A stretch of 64,000 bases of DNA from Ectocarpus siliculosus (lineage: Eukaryota > Sar > Phaeophyceae > Ectocarpales > Ectocarpaceae): assembly GCA_000310025.1 (NCBI GenBank), contig FN648557.1, positions 93,560 through 157,559 of the forward strand. Reading direction: 5' to 3'. Position numbers and translations under genes: made by a program. This document shows positions 21,401 through 33,050 of the stretch, in pieces. The notes beneath the pieces were generated by a model. The model searched no databases and was not told the DNA's origin. It was given only the letters and a program-made list of their open reading frames with translations. How positions within the stretch are numbered: the first letter of the stretch is position 1; each line of letters opens with the position of its first letter.

Positions 21401-24400
21401 ATCTGCCGTGTACCCTGATCCTTCACGGTCGTTCATCGAGAGGTACTAGGCAATAACGGAATCGTTCTGGTGTTCGGCGTCGTATCGTTGCATGCTACGT
21501 CACGCAGGGTCGGCGGTGCACCACGGCAGGCTCTTCTAGACGGGGAAGACACCGCTGTCGATGGCGTGTGTGAGCACGCTCATGTCGTCCTCCAAGACGG
21601 CCGGACCATTGCGGACAACATCCCGGCAGCTGAGCACGTGATCTTCGACCCTCCAGGGGTAGTTGAGCAGGCCAAAGCAGTAGCAGCGAGCGGTCACATG
21701 GGTACCAAGGACGCGAGGGAGATGAAAACTTTGGCCGACGCTGCTACCGGCTCTGGCGTGCCGCTCGTGGTTCGCCTGGGAAACACGGAAACGTTTGCGG
21801 TGCGCCACGTTAGCCGATCTGTGCCTGCCAGCTGGGCGCACGTGCAGACTACAGATATCGCGCCCGCAGCAGGATCCAGCCCGCAACAATCAGCCCGAAG
21901 GAGAAGCACGGAAAATATCAAGATCCAATGCAAGGTGGATGTCGCTTTTGTGGATTCCGCATTTTGTGTGGTACCCTGCCGGGTACTCCAAGTATACTGC
22001 AAATAACTTGTGTCGAAATAGCAGCCTAGTCAAGAGCACACAATAAAAGACCCGACATCGTACCCTCCCCCCTCCTCCCCGAAGGTCAGAAAAATATATA
22101 ATTTGTCTTCATTCGAAGTAAGACAAATAGAGAGGACAACTCTCATGCGCTTTACGAGACTTTGGGTACAGGTTTCAGGTGGCGGTGCTCTCTATGGATG
22201 CAGTATGACGAACTCAACAGACTATCTGTGAGGATTTCGGGGGGATCGCAGACGCGTGTTCTCGTCCGCGTGCCCTCTCCCTTTGAGAGAGAGGTCCAAA
22301 ATTAATTTGCGGGAAGGTCCCTGTCAACAATTGTGCATTGACCGGCGTGTTTGCCTTTGATTTATCCGGAAACATGCAGGCAAATAGTGGAGCTGCTTGT
22401 AGCGTGGCGCACTCCAAGCCGGAAGGACAGAAGAAATGCCAACACACCTTGGTGGTCGGGCTTGGCGTTTTGGGCGACCATTTCAAGAACAGCATGGGTG
22501 TGGATGGTGGCGGGAATGGGGAGGGTGGAAGAAGCGTGGAGGTTGGCACTGGGAGAGCAGAGTGGAACGTGGGGGGTGAGCGGAAGACGAGCTTTTCTCG
22601 GAAAATGAAGCAGCTGATGAAGATCATCGGTGTGTTAAGGTTCCCCGTCAACCCCAAGCACCATCTATCAGCAGGAGCCCGCCAGATTCTGGTCGAGGGC
22701 AGCGACATCCCTTGTCACGAGAACGTGTGCGCAGCATGCCTTCGGGACTACGTCGTTTTGGACAGACAAGAAGCGATAGCTGTAAGACAGGTGCGTCATT
22801 CCCCCCTCGTTGCCACAGTTTTTTTTTTTGTAGTGTGCACGGGGCATTTGATAGGGTGGGCGGCAGTTCGAAGCAGGCTAATAGGCAGTCGGGTAACGCA
22901 TACCAGTAGTGCGAAAGATTTGCGCACTTCCAAAATCCTAGGTCAAGCAGTTCTCATGTTCCAACCGCAAGAGCCACAGAATATAGGTAAAGGAACTGAT
23001 GTACAACAGATGGGGTCTATTTCTGTCCAAATTAGCTGTCATGCGAATGAATCTTGCGTGTCAGAATTGAGTAAATAGTGTGGGATTTGACTTTGGCTTT
23101 GCAATTGCGACCCTACTCTTGTCTTTCAGGACTAGTACATTGTGGACATAGTAATCGAGAAAAAGGGGTGTACGTTTTGCCGCAACGTGCGAGGGGTGCC
23201 GGGCGACGAGTGGCAACAACACGGGTACTTCGTATTCGGAGAGACAGCTGTCCACATCGAGTTGCTACTGGAGGCTAGGGCGCTCGTTCACGGTGGCACA
23301 CCCATCACGACAGCATGGCGAGGTCTCTTGCAGCACCTGGAAACCGATTTGATATGGATGGGAGAACCAAACTGGCAACAAGGTGAATACAGGGAGGTAT
23401 GCGAGTTCCTCAGTTTAGAGTCTTGGAGGACGGGTCAAGCAGTGCTGTAGCATGGTCGGGTTTCGAACATCACCTCCTCTGTACACCATGCCCACCTTTT
23501 TCTAATATTTGGTTCGGTCCACGACCCCTTGTTGAGTCCCCGTGTCCAGAAATCTGTTTCGATGTGAATAAACGTAATGTTCTGGCACCCAAACGTGACG
23601 CGGTTCGTCTCAGAAGGGCTGAAGAAACCAAGGCTGGCGACTTTCATTGTCTTGTGTTTGCTGGTATGTTAGCTAGGCCCGACGTGTGTAGGGAGTTCGA
23701 TATTGTATATTTCAAATGTAACTGTCTTCCTTAATTTCGACTTCCCTGAACCTGAACGGGCTGGATGGCACTTGCCTCTGTAACGACCCCTCCTCTGGAA
23801 TCGGATGAAATCGGATGCCTTGTGTTCGTTCTTCTCCTCCTGTTTTTCCGCTGCAAGGGTTTCGACGGGGATGGACGGTCTGACCCGACCACTGCTAGAA
23901 GTCTACCTCGCTTTCGAGGCTCTCACGGATCATCGGTTCGAGTTTTCCAGCATAGCCGCGGGGTATTTCCCTCTGATAACATCTTGCGATGGCTGCAATA
24001 AGCTGGCGACCAACAACATGACACTGGAGAGGTTCCTGGCTCAGCGTGAAAAACAAGTGATTGACATGGACCTAACGGCTTGTTGGCTTACGCTGAGCAT
24101 GCTTTCGCCCATGGTTTTCTCGAAGCGGCTGCAGTTCGTGTACACGACACCGATAACGTTCTGCCGGCACAGCCGAAAGTCGAACATATTTGTTCTTGCG
24201 GCAAGAGGGACCGTCGGGAGAAACCGAGACTTGGAGGGATTGGACTACAACGAGCTCGTCGCTTGGGTGAGGGAATCAGGGGAATCGACACTGGCGGCCC
24301 AGAATGGCGCGACAATGGACAGATTGAAGGCCCTCTACAAGAGATGCTTGCGGAAGAATGGGAAGAAGACTACTGTTCAGTGAGTACCGTACGTTGTGCT

Positions 24401-27400
24401 CCAAGCTGGTTTTCGGCCTTGTATGGAGCGGGATGGTACGAAATAAATACACTGAAGCCAGCAGGTATCGAACTGTACATGGGCACGTTTTGGCGTAGAG
24501 ATGTCTGTTTTCGAGGAGATACGGCAGTGCCGGCATTTGAGACCGATTTTAGATGACCGGTCAGAAATGTTGAGTGCGGCAATGGATCCGGAAGTTTTTT
24601 GCACATACGTCATGCCCGTGAAGCAGTGACTACCCAGTCAAAAGTAAGTAGAAGCAGTTTACATTCCAAGATTAAAAAACATGTCATGTATGTACGATGA
24701 ATGAAAGGCACAGGAAAAAAATAGGCGCCGGACATCGGCCTCGAACCGATGTCTTCGATCTTGCAACACGGACCGTGCACGCGAGGTTTTGAATGTCCGG
24801 TTGATACCAACACGAGTTTCGACGTGACATACATACGCACTTCTATACCTGCAACGTTGACAGACATTGTCCGTGATTGTTTTTTTATAGCGCGCAAGTA
24901 GATACACATCAACTTATCATCATATTGCCCCACGGAAAAAATCCGAGGCGACAATTATGGAGAAGTTGTATTTAGTTTTAGTTTCCATGCTACGGTTGTT
25001 CTGCTGCGGTCCACACCAAAGCGGGTCGGAAATCATCCCACCGCCGCAGTGTAGTAGTTCTGAAAGGAGGCCTTTCCAAACAACATACCAATTTTACTGT
25101 TGTTGGGGCGCCGTATGTGTTGAGTAATTGCGGTTTTGGTGGGGTGAAGTGCCTTCTGCGGTAGTGATAATAGGGCCGTAACTATGTTCAGAAGACGAAG
25201 CAACAGCTTCCGATGCGCTCATTCGAACGCTGCGAGGAGAGCATTCTCACGAATACTGTGGATCCACTCGATTATTTGGTGTGCGTGTTTTTACACTCTC
25301 GACCCCTAATACCGGTCTTACATGCCGTCACTGGGCCGGGAACATCTACTCCTGAGATGCCTGACTGAAGCTTAGCCATGCTGCCGTCTTGTGTGCCCCT
25401 CTTGCCGTACACCCGACACCAGGCCCGAAACTCTACCCTTGATGCGGGACCTGTTCACGAGGCTCTACGAGAAGGCCCTCAAAGACACTGGCGGCAGCGT
25501 GGAATGCTCCAAGGCGCTGATGGGTCGGGGCTCTTCTGCGACGACTGGTGTTGAGGGGTTCTACTCGGTATCCGATGGGGTGCAAATAATGCACATGTTC
25601 CTGCTGCGGCCGGAGGGACCCGTCGACGTGGCCGACATGTTCCTGTTCTGCAAAGTAGGTCGTGAAGGTGGGAAATAATTAGCTTAATGGAGGAGCCCAA
25701 CGCGTCTATCAGCCTATCTGCAAAGTACGAAGTCGTAGCCCATCTGATACTAACCCTAACCCACAAGTATGAACGTTGAAAATTACTTACCGACAAACGG
25801 AGCGTTCCTTGCCCTGGGGCTCTTTACACTGGGCGGGAAAAAATCAAAACAGCACTCCGTGAAAATTATCCTGATTTTGTCAGGTCATATTGGGTCCCCC
25901 CGAACCTGACCTTAGGACTCAAGACTCGAAAGTGTTAGAAGTCGCTATTTTCCTTTTGTCCGAATCACAGACTTCGAAGACAATATTTGTTCGTTTAGGC
26001 CGGCCCTCCCGTAAAGACGCAGACATAACCCCATGCTTGCCGAGTGATTGATCCCCATTCCCGACTAGGTCCGGCTACTGCCGTCTTGGAACATGGTACA
26101 CTATTTTGACGTTGCCTTCGTCATCCCGGTTCACCCGTCGTCTGTGGCTGCCGTGCGTGGTTGCAGTTTTTTCCGATCCTTCTCATCACAGATTTGATGT
26201 GCCGTTTAGGACCAACCGTCCACAGTAGGGCGCCTGGTGTGATCGAGAATGAACGTGCACTCCCGCGGGATGGCGCCGGCAACGTCGATATCCCTTCCCT
26301 GGCGACAGAAGGGGTCCATGTTGGCGGCAGCGGGAATGGGCGTGGGAAGCCACAGGTAGAGGCAAAATGCACCCAAGACAACGTGTACAACGTGCTGCGC
26401 GACGCGGGACTCAACCCGCGGGTTCAGCGTGGCACCGACCTCGCTGCCCTCATCGACCTGTATGCGAGGGAAGGGTGTAATGGTCTTTACAGGAAGTCTT
26501 TCGCTACCCTTGCTAGGAACCTTCTACGTTCGTTGCACGGCCGGAGCCGGTACTCCGTTGATCTCATGGAGGTTGTAGCAGTGCTCCACGCGCGTGTGAG
26601 CGTGATCGTGAGGATGCTCGAAACGGAAGAAAGCGAGGAGGAGGTGGACGCGCTCGTGCCATACAGGGATGGGCTGGGGCATCTGAAGGCGTACAGAGAT
26701 TTTTCCACCCATGTGCTCAAGATAGCGGGGGGGTTCGATACTGAGCAAACACCAGCACTGCCCCCGTTCTACGAGAAACTCCCACCCCCCCAAATGGGGG
26801 AATTCCTTTCCGTGCACTTCGTGCCGGAGATGGATCAGCAGTACGTTGATGTCCGGGCAGATGATGGACAAATGGACGCGGTGATGTTGCAGTACTCAGA
26901 GGTGTGTGCACTCGGGTCCGTGTTGTAGATTGCTAGAATCCCGTCGTCCCTGTCCCTGTCAGATATCTGTATGACCAGTACATGATGATCAAGTAAACCG
27001 TTAATATCACCCGGTGCGTGTCGGCGTTCCCCCGCAGGAGAAGGAGATATACATCGCCGAAAAGCTCGGGCCGGAATACGACGAAAAGAAGAATATCGCA
27101 GGCAAGCGGTTTACTACCTTCCTTGCGGTGCCATGCCGCCCGACTTTAACGCCCCGCCAACAACTGGCCATGATTGTGTTTGGAGGTTTGTGCTGAGAAA
27201 CACATCATAACCATGTGTTTATCGCTTCTTCTTGTCCGTGCGTGCATATAAGTTTAAACATTTGTCCCCGTCGTTGAGTGCGTCAACACCGTAAAAAGGT
27301 CGCCCCCCCCCACCTCCTGTTCTCCCATTTGTTGTTCAGTTCAAGCTCTGCGCTCCGGGTCAGCATTTGGTGCGGCAGTACACTGTCCGAAGTTCATTCA

Positions 27401-27932
27401 GATTTGGTGTTCGAACGGCAACCCCGGCGAAAGCGCGGACAAGGACGGAAAGGTTGCTGGGTTTTTTGTCTGCTTCAACATCCAAGCTGACGACACGCCG
27501 AAAGAGCGTGTTCCCCACCCCTACAACGGGGAGAAGGCCGGACCGTATTTTGCGCCTGATCACCTTCACGACTATAGTCACGGCTCCGACTGCCGCGATA
27601 AATACGGCCAGCTTAATGCTTGCAGTCAGTTGGCAAGAGTCAACTGTAACGTACACGAACAAAATCACGCGAAGAAGAAGAAGTTTTTGGGGATGATCAA
27701 TACCATGGGGTTCGACCGGTTTTCCTTCATGGTAACGCTCGTCAATGAGATCGAGAATGAGGCCATCAACCACCGTACTCTACAGGTGTTGGTCGACTCC
27801 GTACGTCAACATAGAAGCAGTCGAATAGTTGTTTGTAAGGTGGAGATTTGGTTGACCGGGCGTTGCTGTTGTGAGAAGCCTTTGCAATTGCGGTATGATC
27901 AGTTCGGCCGAGCAGGACTATTTTTTCTGTAG
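18430..27932 (+). CDS. KDZ/Zisupton-like transposon gene with OTU/vertnin-like N-terminus
   Basis: This is a chain of plus-strand exons. Exon 1 (from ATG 18430, open to the gap at 19645) has an OTU-like start, HVEPDGNCWWRSLSLSFFG (Asp-Gly-Asn-Cys), and a later DDTTDHFAAVV that fits the catalytic His region. Beyond ~19330 the frame is uncertain, because a second frame carries LCTICTSVVEGNRCPN. Further exons are 19745-19836, 20278-21252 (Gly-rich, Cys clusters, Gln/Arg coiled segment), 21374-21442, 21508-21991, about 22290-22790, 23136-23382, 23858-24379, 25376-25654, 26210-26901, 27038-27185 and 27340-27785 or on to the stop at 27932. Phases agree at 21252/21374, 21442/21508 and 27185/27340. 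The last exon holds HLHDYSHGSDCRDKYG and CNVHEQNHAKKKKFLG, the E-Q-x-N type motif of KDZ-like transposases. CPSCRTPD, CTFCRN and CWSCGG resemble CxC modules of that group. A TAG at 20717-20719 interrupts exon 3. The KDZ assignment is inference from motifs; two adjacent genes are possible. Confidence 0.6.
19645..19744. other. Assembly gap (100 N)
   Basis: There are exactly 100 N, the usual placeholder for a gap of unknown size. It falls inside the OTU/KDZ-like locus, so an unknown length of coding sequence or intron is missing. Confidence 0.99.
24722..24806 (-). other. tRNA-like sequence (possible tRNA-derived SINE or tRNA relic)
   Basis: On the minus strand, a B-box-like GGTTCGAGGCC sits in a perfect stem-loop (GACATCGG/CCGATGTC). 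The outer CCGGAC and GTCCGG can pair as an acceptor stem at about the right distance (~75 nt). The D-arm and anticodon arm do not fold normally, so it is not called a functional tRNA. It lies within the intron after the 24379 donor of the large transposon gene. Confidence 0.3.
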
Positions 27933-28584
27933 AATTATGCCCCTTGTTTTCGGAGTCGCAGCCGAGGAACCAAAGGCCAAGGAGGAGGTGTGTGCGTAGA
28001 AGTAGGTGAGGGTAGAGTCGAGGACCATTCGGATTCGCGTGCGTACAAGTTCGAAAGAGAGGTACAAGTCAGATCATTTGAGTGATTTTTCCGATACCTT
28101 GCCCCAGGCACCCGCAGCGGTGTGGGTAACGTCTGGAAAATATCCTTTTCGCAGATTGGCATTTAACTATCGAATGAAAACTTTGCGTCCTCATGGGAAA
28201 CGAACAACAGCGAAGGGATTGCATGAGTGCACCCGATCGACGCTGTCCCAGGACCCGGTAGGAAAAAGTGACATATACCGGCGCAGCATAGGCAAATGGA
28301 AGGAGACCTGGTGGGTCGTGTATGAATCTCTTTCCGGTCGCTTCAAGCAAATAGCACAGTCGGCAGCGCAAATCATCTGATGTCAAACGGACCTTTAGCG
28401 CTTTTTCTTGGCCCTGTTACTTTGCGCGAGCGTACGGCAAGAAACCGTAAACAGTCACTTGGCGCAAATGCACAGATTCTAATCACGTGGCATGTACTCT
28501 CGGGGCTAGGCCCGTTCTAGGCACGCGAGAAAAACGAAAGATTCTCTTTATGAGTCAACACCTCGTTCACGTCGTAATTGAAAG
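27933..28584. other. No gene recognised downstream of the KDZ-like locus
   Basis: Open frames on both strands lack motifs. The element's 3' end and terminal repeat should lie here or further downstream, but no inverted match to the 5' side was found by eye. Confidence 0.4.
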
Positions 28585-29186
28585 GCCTTGTTTCGGTGCG
28601 TAGACGGTGTTCGTGACGGCCCAGGTGCTCCGGGACTGCGCTACTCTCCACCAAATGTGTGCATGGATCCATCAAGCGTGGTGGAACGTCGCTATAGCGG
28701 AAGGTCCCTCAAACAACCCCGAAAAACGCTCACGCGTGCCCTCCCCCCCAGCGTCCGAAATCAGGTGACGCCATTTTGGCCATTACCCACCCCTTCCAAA
28801 GCACTCACGGCATCGTGTCAGAGACGCACGGCGCACTTGACGTTTTCTCCACAAACAGTTGTGTACCCCAGGACCCCGGAAACCACTTTCTGCAAGAATA
28901 AAAAAATCGATTGTCACTAGCATGGCCTCCTCTGGGGGTCTCGTTAACCCCCGCCCCGCCCGCCCAAAGAATACAACGGAGCGAGTTTTTCGACCCCGAA
29001 GATGGACCGCCCAACGGCACGCCGGGTCCCCTATTGAATGGCCGCTAGACTCGTCCAGGGCACGTATGGAGCTCGGCAACGCAAAAAACCTGAAGCAAAA
29101 CGATTATTTCTACACGTCTTTGCGGTTTGCGCTCTCAACGGCCGCCGCCGGTTTTGGCCGAAACCGGGACACATCCGTAGGATGCC
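28585..29186. repeat. ~600 bp direct repeat, copy 1
   Basis: It starts at GCCTTGTTTCGGTGCGTAGA and recurs at 29370 with very few differences. Both copies encode the same plus-strand frame of about 110 codons (CVDGVRDGPGAPGLRYSPP and so on). Conservation follows from recent duplication and does not prove a gene. Near the end lies a near-palindrome, GGTTTTGGCCGAAACC. Confidence 0.9.
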
Positions 29187-29369
29187 CACACCACACGCAG
29201 GCAAGGTAAAACGCCACCCACGTGAGACTGCCGTGGTCAGGGGTCCTTTGATGTGTATGGAGGCCACGAATATCTTCGCCCTCGGAGGCAATGCACCGTT
29301 TTTCAGTGCAAAAACACATTTGGCAGGGAACTACAAAGCTGGTTTACGCGAGGAAGGTACCGGTGACAA

Positions 29370-29973
29370 GCCTTGTTTCGGTGCGTAGACGGTGTTCGTG
29401 ACGGCCCAGGTGCTCCGGGACTGCGCTACTCTCCACCAAATGTGTGCATGGACCCATCAAGCGTGGTGGAACGTCGCTATAGCGGAAGGTCCCTCAAACA
29501 ATCCCGAAAAGCGCTCACGCGTGCCCTCCCCCCCAGCGTCCGAAATCAGGTAACAACGCCATTTTGGCCATTACCCACCCCTTCCAAAGCACTCACGGCA
29601 TCGTGTCAGAGACGCACGGCGCACTTGACGTTTTCTCCACAAACAGTTGTGTACCCCAGGACCCCGGAAACCACTTTCTGTAAGAATATAATAATCGATT
29701 GTCACTAGCATGGCCTCCTCTAGGGGTCTCGTTAACCCCCGCCCCCCCCGCCCAAAAATACAACGGAGCGATTTTTTTCGACCCCGAAGATGGACCGCCC
29801 AACGGCACGCCGGGTCCTATTGAATGGCCGCTAGACTCGTCCAGGGCACGTATAGAGCTCGGCAACGCAAAAAACTGAAGCAAAACGATTATTTCTACAC
29901 GTCTTGTTGCGGTTTGCGCTCTCAACGGCCGCCGCCGGTTTTGGCCAAAACCGAGACACAAACGTAGGATGCC
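29370..29973. repeat. ~600 bp direct repeat, copy 2
   Basis: This is the second copy, 785 bp downstream, separated from the first by 183 bp of single-copy sequence. In this copy the palindrome is perfect (CGGTTTTGGCCAAAACCG, about 29936-29953). Small indels (for example a GTAACAACGCC insertion relative to copy 1) distinguish the copies. Confidence 0.9.
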
Positions 29974-31640
29974 TTCTACGTGAAAGTAAAACGTACTTGG
30001 GCGTGCATCCTGAAACACGATGGCATCGATCGCTGCCCTTCTATATAATATGCAGCGAGTACGAAAAAAGCCATCGTCTTGGCAGCACAGTCGGGAAAAA
30101 TCTTAGGTAATCCTCTGGAATGGTCGATCAAGGTAGCCGCGATGGGTGTATAGGCGTTCGTTCGTTGTCTACTAGCAGGAGGTTTACCGGATACGAGATT
30201 CTGCAAGGAGAGCGGTATCAGATACATTCCAGAACGGTGATAGAGCCATCGATACCCCTACATCGTGACCCGAAGTTGCCCTTGATCGTGACCAGAACTT
30301 GTCGTACTACAGTACTATTGGTTGGCAAACACATACGTACGTACATATACCCAGTTGGCACCTTTGCTTTGCAGCAATTCTTTCCCACTACAAATCCATT
30401 AATGCTTTTCTCCCGTTTGCTCATCTGCATCGCAACTCCACGCATTGAGACCAAGTTAAACATATCTACAAACAACCCAGCAGCAACCACAGGGTGCACC
30501 CCAACTCTTCCCCTGCCTTCTGTTGGCGTGAGAAAGAACAGTGACAAAAATGACTGGTGACAGCAGTAGCACGACTGTGATACCGAGAGGAAACGAGTCG
30601 CAGAATCAGGCAACGGTTCACTTGTAGCACCTCTCCGTGCACCGTTCACCTGTACCACCTCTCCGTGCAGTCCCTCATCATTTCTTTTTCTCGCGGAGCC
30701 ACGTAGACGGCGGGTAGGGCAGTACGTCGGCAGCTTTTTTTATTCATACATGTAGACTATGAAGCCAGGCAGCTCCAGCCCAATATAAATGTGATACAAT
30801 CTCTAGCTTGTACTGTAGCCCAACAAGGAGTTAAGGCTCACGAGAACAGCACCCCAAGTGCTTCGAGGGAAAAGGAAAACGAAAAATGAAGGCTGCGAAG
30901 CTGACAGGGCAGACAGACCGCGGGAGACAGGGTTTATGAAGCGCACTGCTGTGACTGTTGCAGTAGGTACCAAGACACCACATACTCAAACCGATTTTCA
31001 AAGATTGGATGTACTCCACAGAAGTAATTGTGGCGGTGCCTCAAATGGTGGCGTTGGGTGGCGTTGAAACATCCTCTGCGTCGTGGATGGGTGGAGCTTT
31101 TCAAATCGGTCCAGGGTGTGTTGGGTGTGTGGTATCTTGTGTCACCCCGTACGTACGCCGTATGGCTTGGAGACCGTCTCACGTTGGTAAATCATGGAGC
31201 TGCAATAAGAAGACCACAGGGTACATAAGCTTGCTGCACTACATCTCTACTTCCGAAGCTGGAGGAACTAAGGCGGAAAGCAAGGCTACAAGTGCACACC
31301 CGGAGGCGGGTACGAACGCGGGTGCATTCTTTCATTTCTGCGGTCGGGTGCAGCTCGCGAGCTGCTGGGCTGGGCTGGCTCGTTGCTGTCTCTCTCTTCC
31401 TTTTCCGAGCTGAAAGAAAGCAGTAGACTATAGAATACACACTATGCAACTGTAACCTCCTCTACGCTACCTCAACTGCCAACCACCCCAGCTGCTCTTC
31501 CCTACAGCAGTACCCAGCGACCTGTACCAAGCAGCAGCACCGCGCTCCGCTTCACAGCAGCAGTAATATTGTTCTGCTGCCGTTGCTCGCTTTTATCCCC
31601 GAGGTTCTGTTATAGACCCCCCCCCTGTAATTCCGAAAAT
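29974..31640. other. No gene seen; contains one MITE and CAG-rich tracts
   Basis: Apart from the MITE at 30965-31147, this stretch contains CTACAGCAGTAC-type motifs near 31500-31560 and no supportable exon. Confidence 0.5.
30965..31147. mobile_element. MITE family member (~183 bp)
   Basis: The left end is GGTACCAAGACACCACATAC followed by CCGATTTTCAAAG. The right end is CTTTTCAAATCGGTCCAGGG and then GTGGTATCTTGTGTCACC. The core again contains GGTGGCGTTGAAA. Ends and core identify the same family as 8961 and 11577. Confidence 0.7.
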
Positions 31641-31644
31641 TATA

Positions 31645-31992
31645 TTATATATATATACAAGGGCTTCGCGGCGGCCCGCCCGCCGCTTCGCAAAGGCCCA
31701 ATGCGATGCCAAGTGGGCGATGTTCGAGGAAAGATGATATGAATAGGAAGACGTTGCCGCTACTGGCAGTCTCCTGAGCGGGCCTTTGCTTCTTGGCAGG
31801 GGACTTGTCGAAAAACTTAGACATGGATGCGCTCTCAGACGTAGAGTGCGTAGGTGCAGCGAGTGGAGTGGACGGGTGCTGCGATGCCGCCCGCGGGGAT
31901 TTTCTGAGAGAAATGTCCCACTTTTCTCCGTTTCTCCGCTGGTCGTGCCCTACTGTTGGAGCTACTCTGCAGTTGTGTTGGGCGCCGCTCAT
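31645..31992 (-). CDS. Possible exon, unknown function (minus strand)
   Basis: The minus-strand frame contains MSKFFDKSPAKKQRPAQET, a basic start-like segment with good composition, followed within ~80 bases by a compact GC-rich hairpin (GCGGCGG/CCGCCGC near 31669-31688). The opposite strand is also open (residues DMDALSDVECVGAASG), so strand choice is uncertain. No domain was recognised. Confidence 0.25.
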   Translation of the reverse strand: MSGAQHNCRVAPTVGHDQRRNGEKWDISLRKSPRAASQHPSTPLAAPTHSTSESASMSKFFDKSPAKKQRPAQETASSGNVFLFISSFLEHRPLGIALGLCEAAGGPPRSPCIYI

Positions 31993-32041
31993 AAATCACC
32001 TTGACCCCCTTCTTTTTTTGCCGCTGCGGCCAGCCATTCAT

Positions 32042-32757
32042 CTAGCGAAATAGAGATCGCGAATTGGCGTCAAGACCGCGAAAATCGTATATGCAAGCCA
32101 CTGGCAAAAAATCCAGAAAATGTCGCCGAACAAATTCCCCGACGAAGCAAACAAAATTGCTATTCACCACTGGGCAGTTTGCTCGACTGCGGTGGCGAAT
32201 CGATTCAGACTCTGACAGCTGTTGAGTGTACCATGGAGTAAGATCGACAACCATTGCGTTCAGCGTTGTTTGGGACACTTGAGGCTGTGCCTCCAGTACT
32301 GGTGTGTGCCTTCCATGAACAAAACGTACACGCCAGACACGCACACCTCACAGCAGCGAATTTGACGCGCGGGCTGCACCGGAGGAACATTTGACCGCAA
32401 CAGGGATATATATTTCCGCCCGGCGGGGAATTACAGTCGATACGCTCCAAAACATCACGGGCAATCTCAGGAAGCACTCCACTCCAAAACCGAAACTCGA
32501 ATGATGCGCCTGAAACACCTACCTCTGCAGGACATGTGGGCGGGCGGGACTGTACGTTTTTAAGAATCGCGGCTGTGATTGGGGGGGCGACCGGAGAACT
32601 CGTAGACGCGACTTTGCGACCTTGCCACCACGACGCCACGGCCGTACCGATGGCGAGCCGCACGCGGGCACGCCCCTCGCGACTCGAGGCTACCGACACG
32701 CGCAAGTCCGGCGGCGCAACGAGGTCCACAGGCGGAGAAATCGCAAAAAAACAGCTC
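32042..32757 (-). CDS. Candidate minus-strand gene, two exons, unknown function
   Basis: The exon at 32757-32352 begins after an acceptor (CGCCCTAG) and is open for ~135 codons of good composition, including VGVSGASFEFRFWSGVLP, EIARDVLERIDCN and Cys-containing NIYPCCGQMFLRCSPR. It ends at a GTGAGG donor. The next block (about 32301-32042) encodes QVSQTTLNAMVVDLTPWYTQ and FVGEFVRRHFLDFLPVACIY and ends in a stop. The splice phase between them could not be matched exactly, so either a slightly different donor is used or a frameshift is present. No start codon was found. It lies just outside the probable left end of the Helitron. Confidence 0.4.
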
Positions 32758-33050
32758 TAGGGCGCCGAGAGCGCAGGAAGGCCAAATGGCGGCCTCTCAC
32801 GGCTCGAGTATGAAGGTCTATAGGTCTATATCACGATTCGGCTAATGAGTCCCACATCTTGATTAATGAATGCATCCGCTTCATATGGGGTTAGAATTTT
32901 TTTTTTTTGATTTTTTTTTGGCCTCTCTCGCCCAATACTCCATATCACGACTTGAAACCACGCAAGTGCGTTCATCACGTGCACTTTATGATTCCTACCA
33001 AAGGAATGACGCCTTGCTCATTATGACACCGACTTTGAGACCTTCGCCAA

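Noticed and set aside
28588-28920. Duplicated ~110-codon frame (CVDGVRDGPGAPGLRYSPP)
   Set aside because: It is conserved in the second copy only because the DNA was recently duplicated, and an indel already changes the frame between copies.
31786-32053. Plus-strand frames at the 31.8 kb locus
   Set aside because: The minus-strand reading has a better start-like segment; strand is unresolved, so only a low-confidence minus-strand exon is listed.
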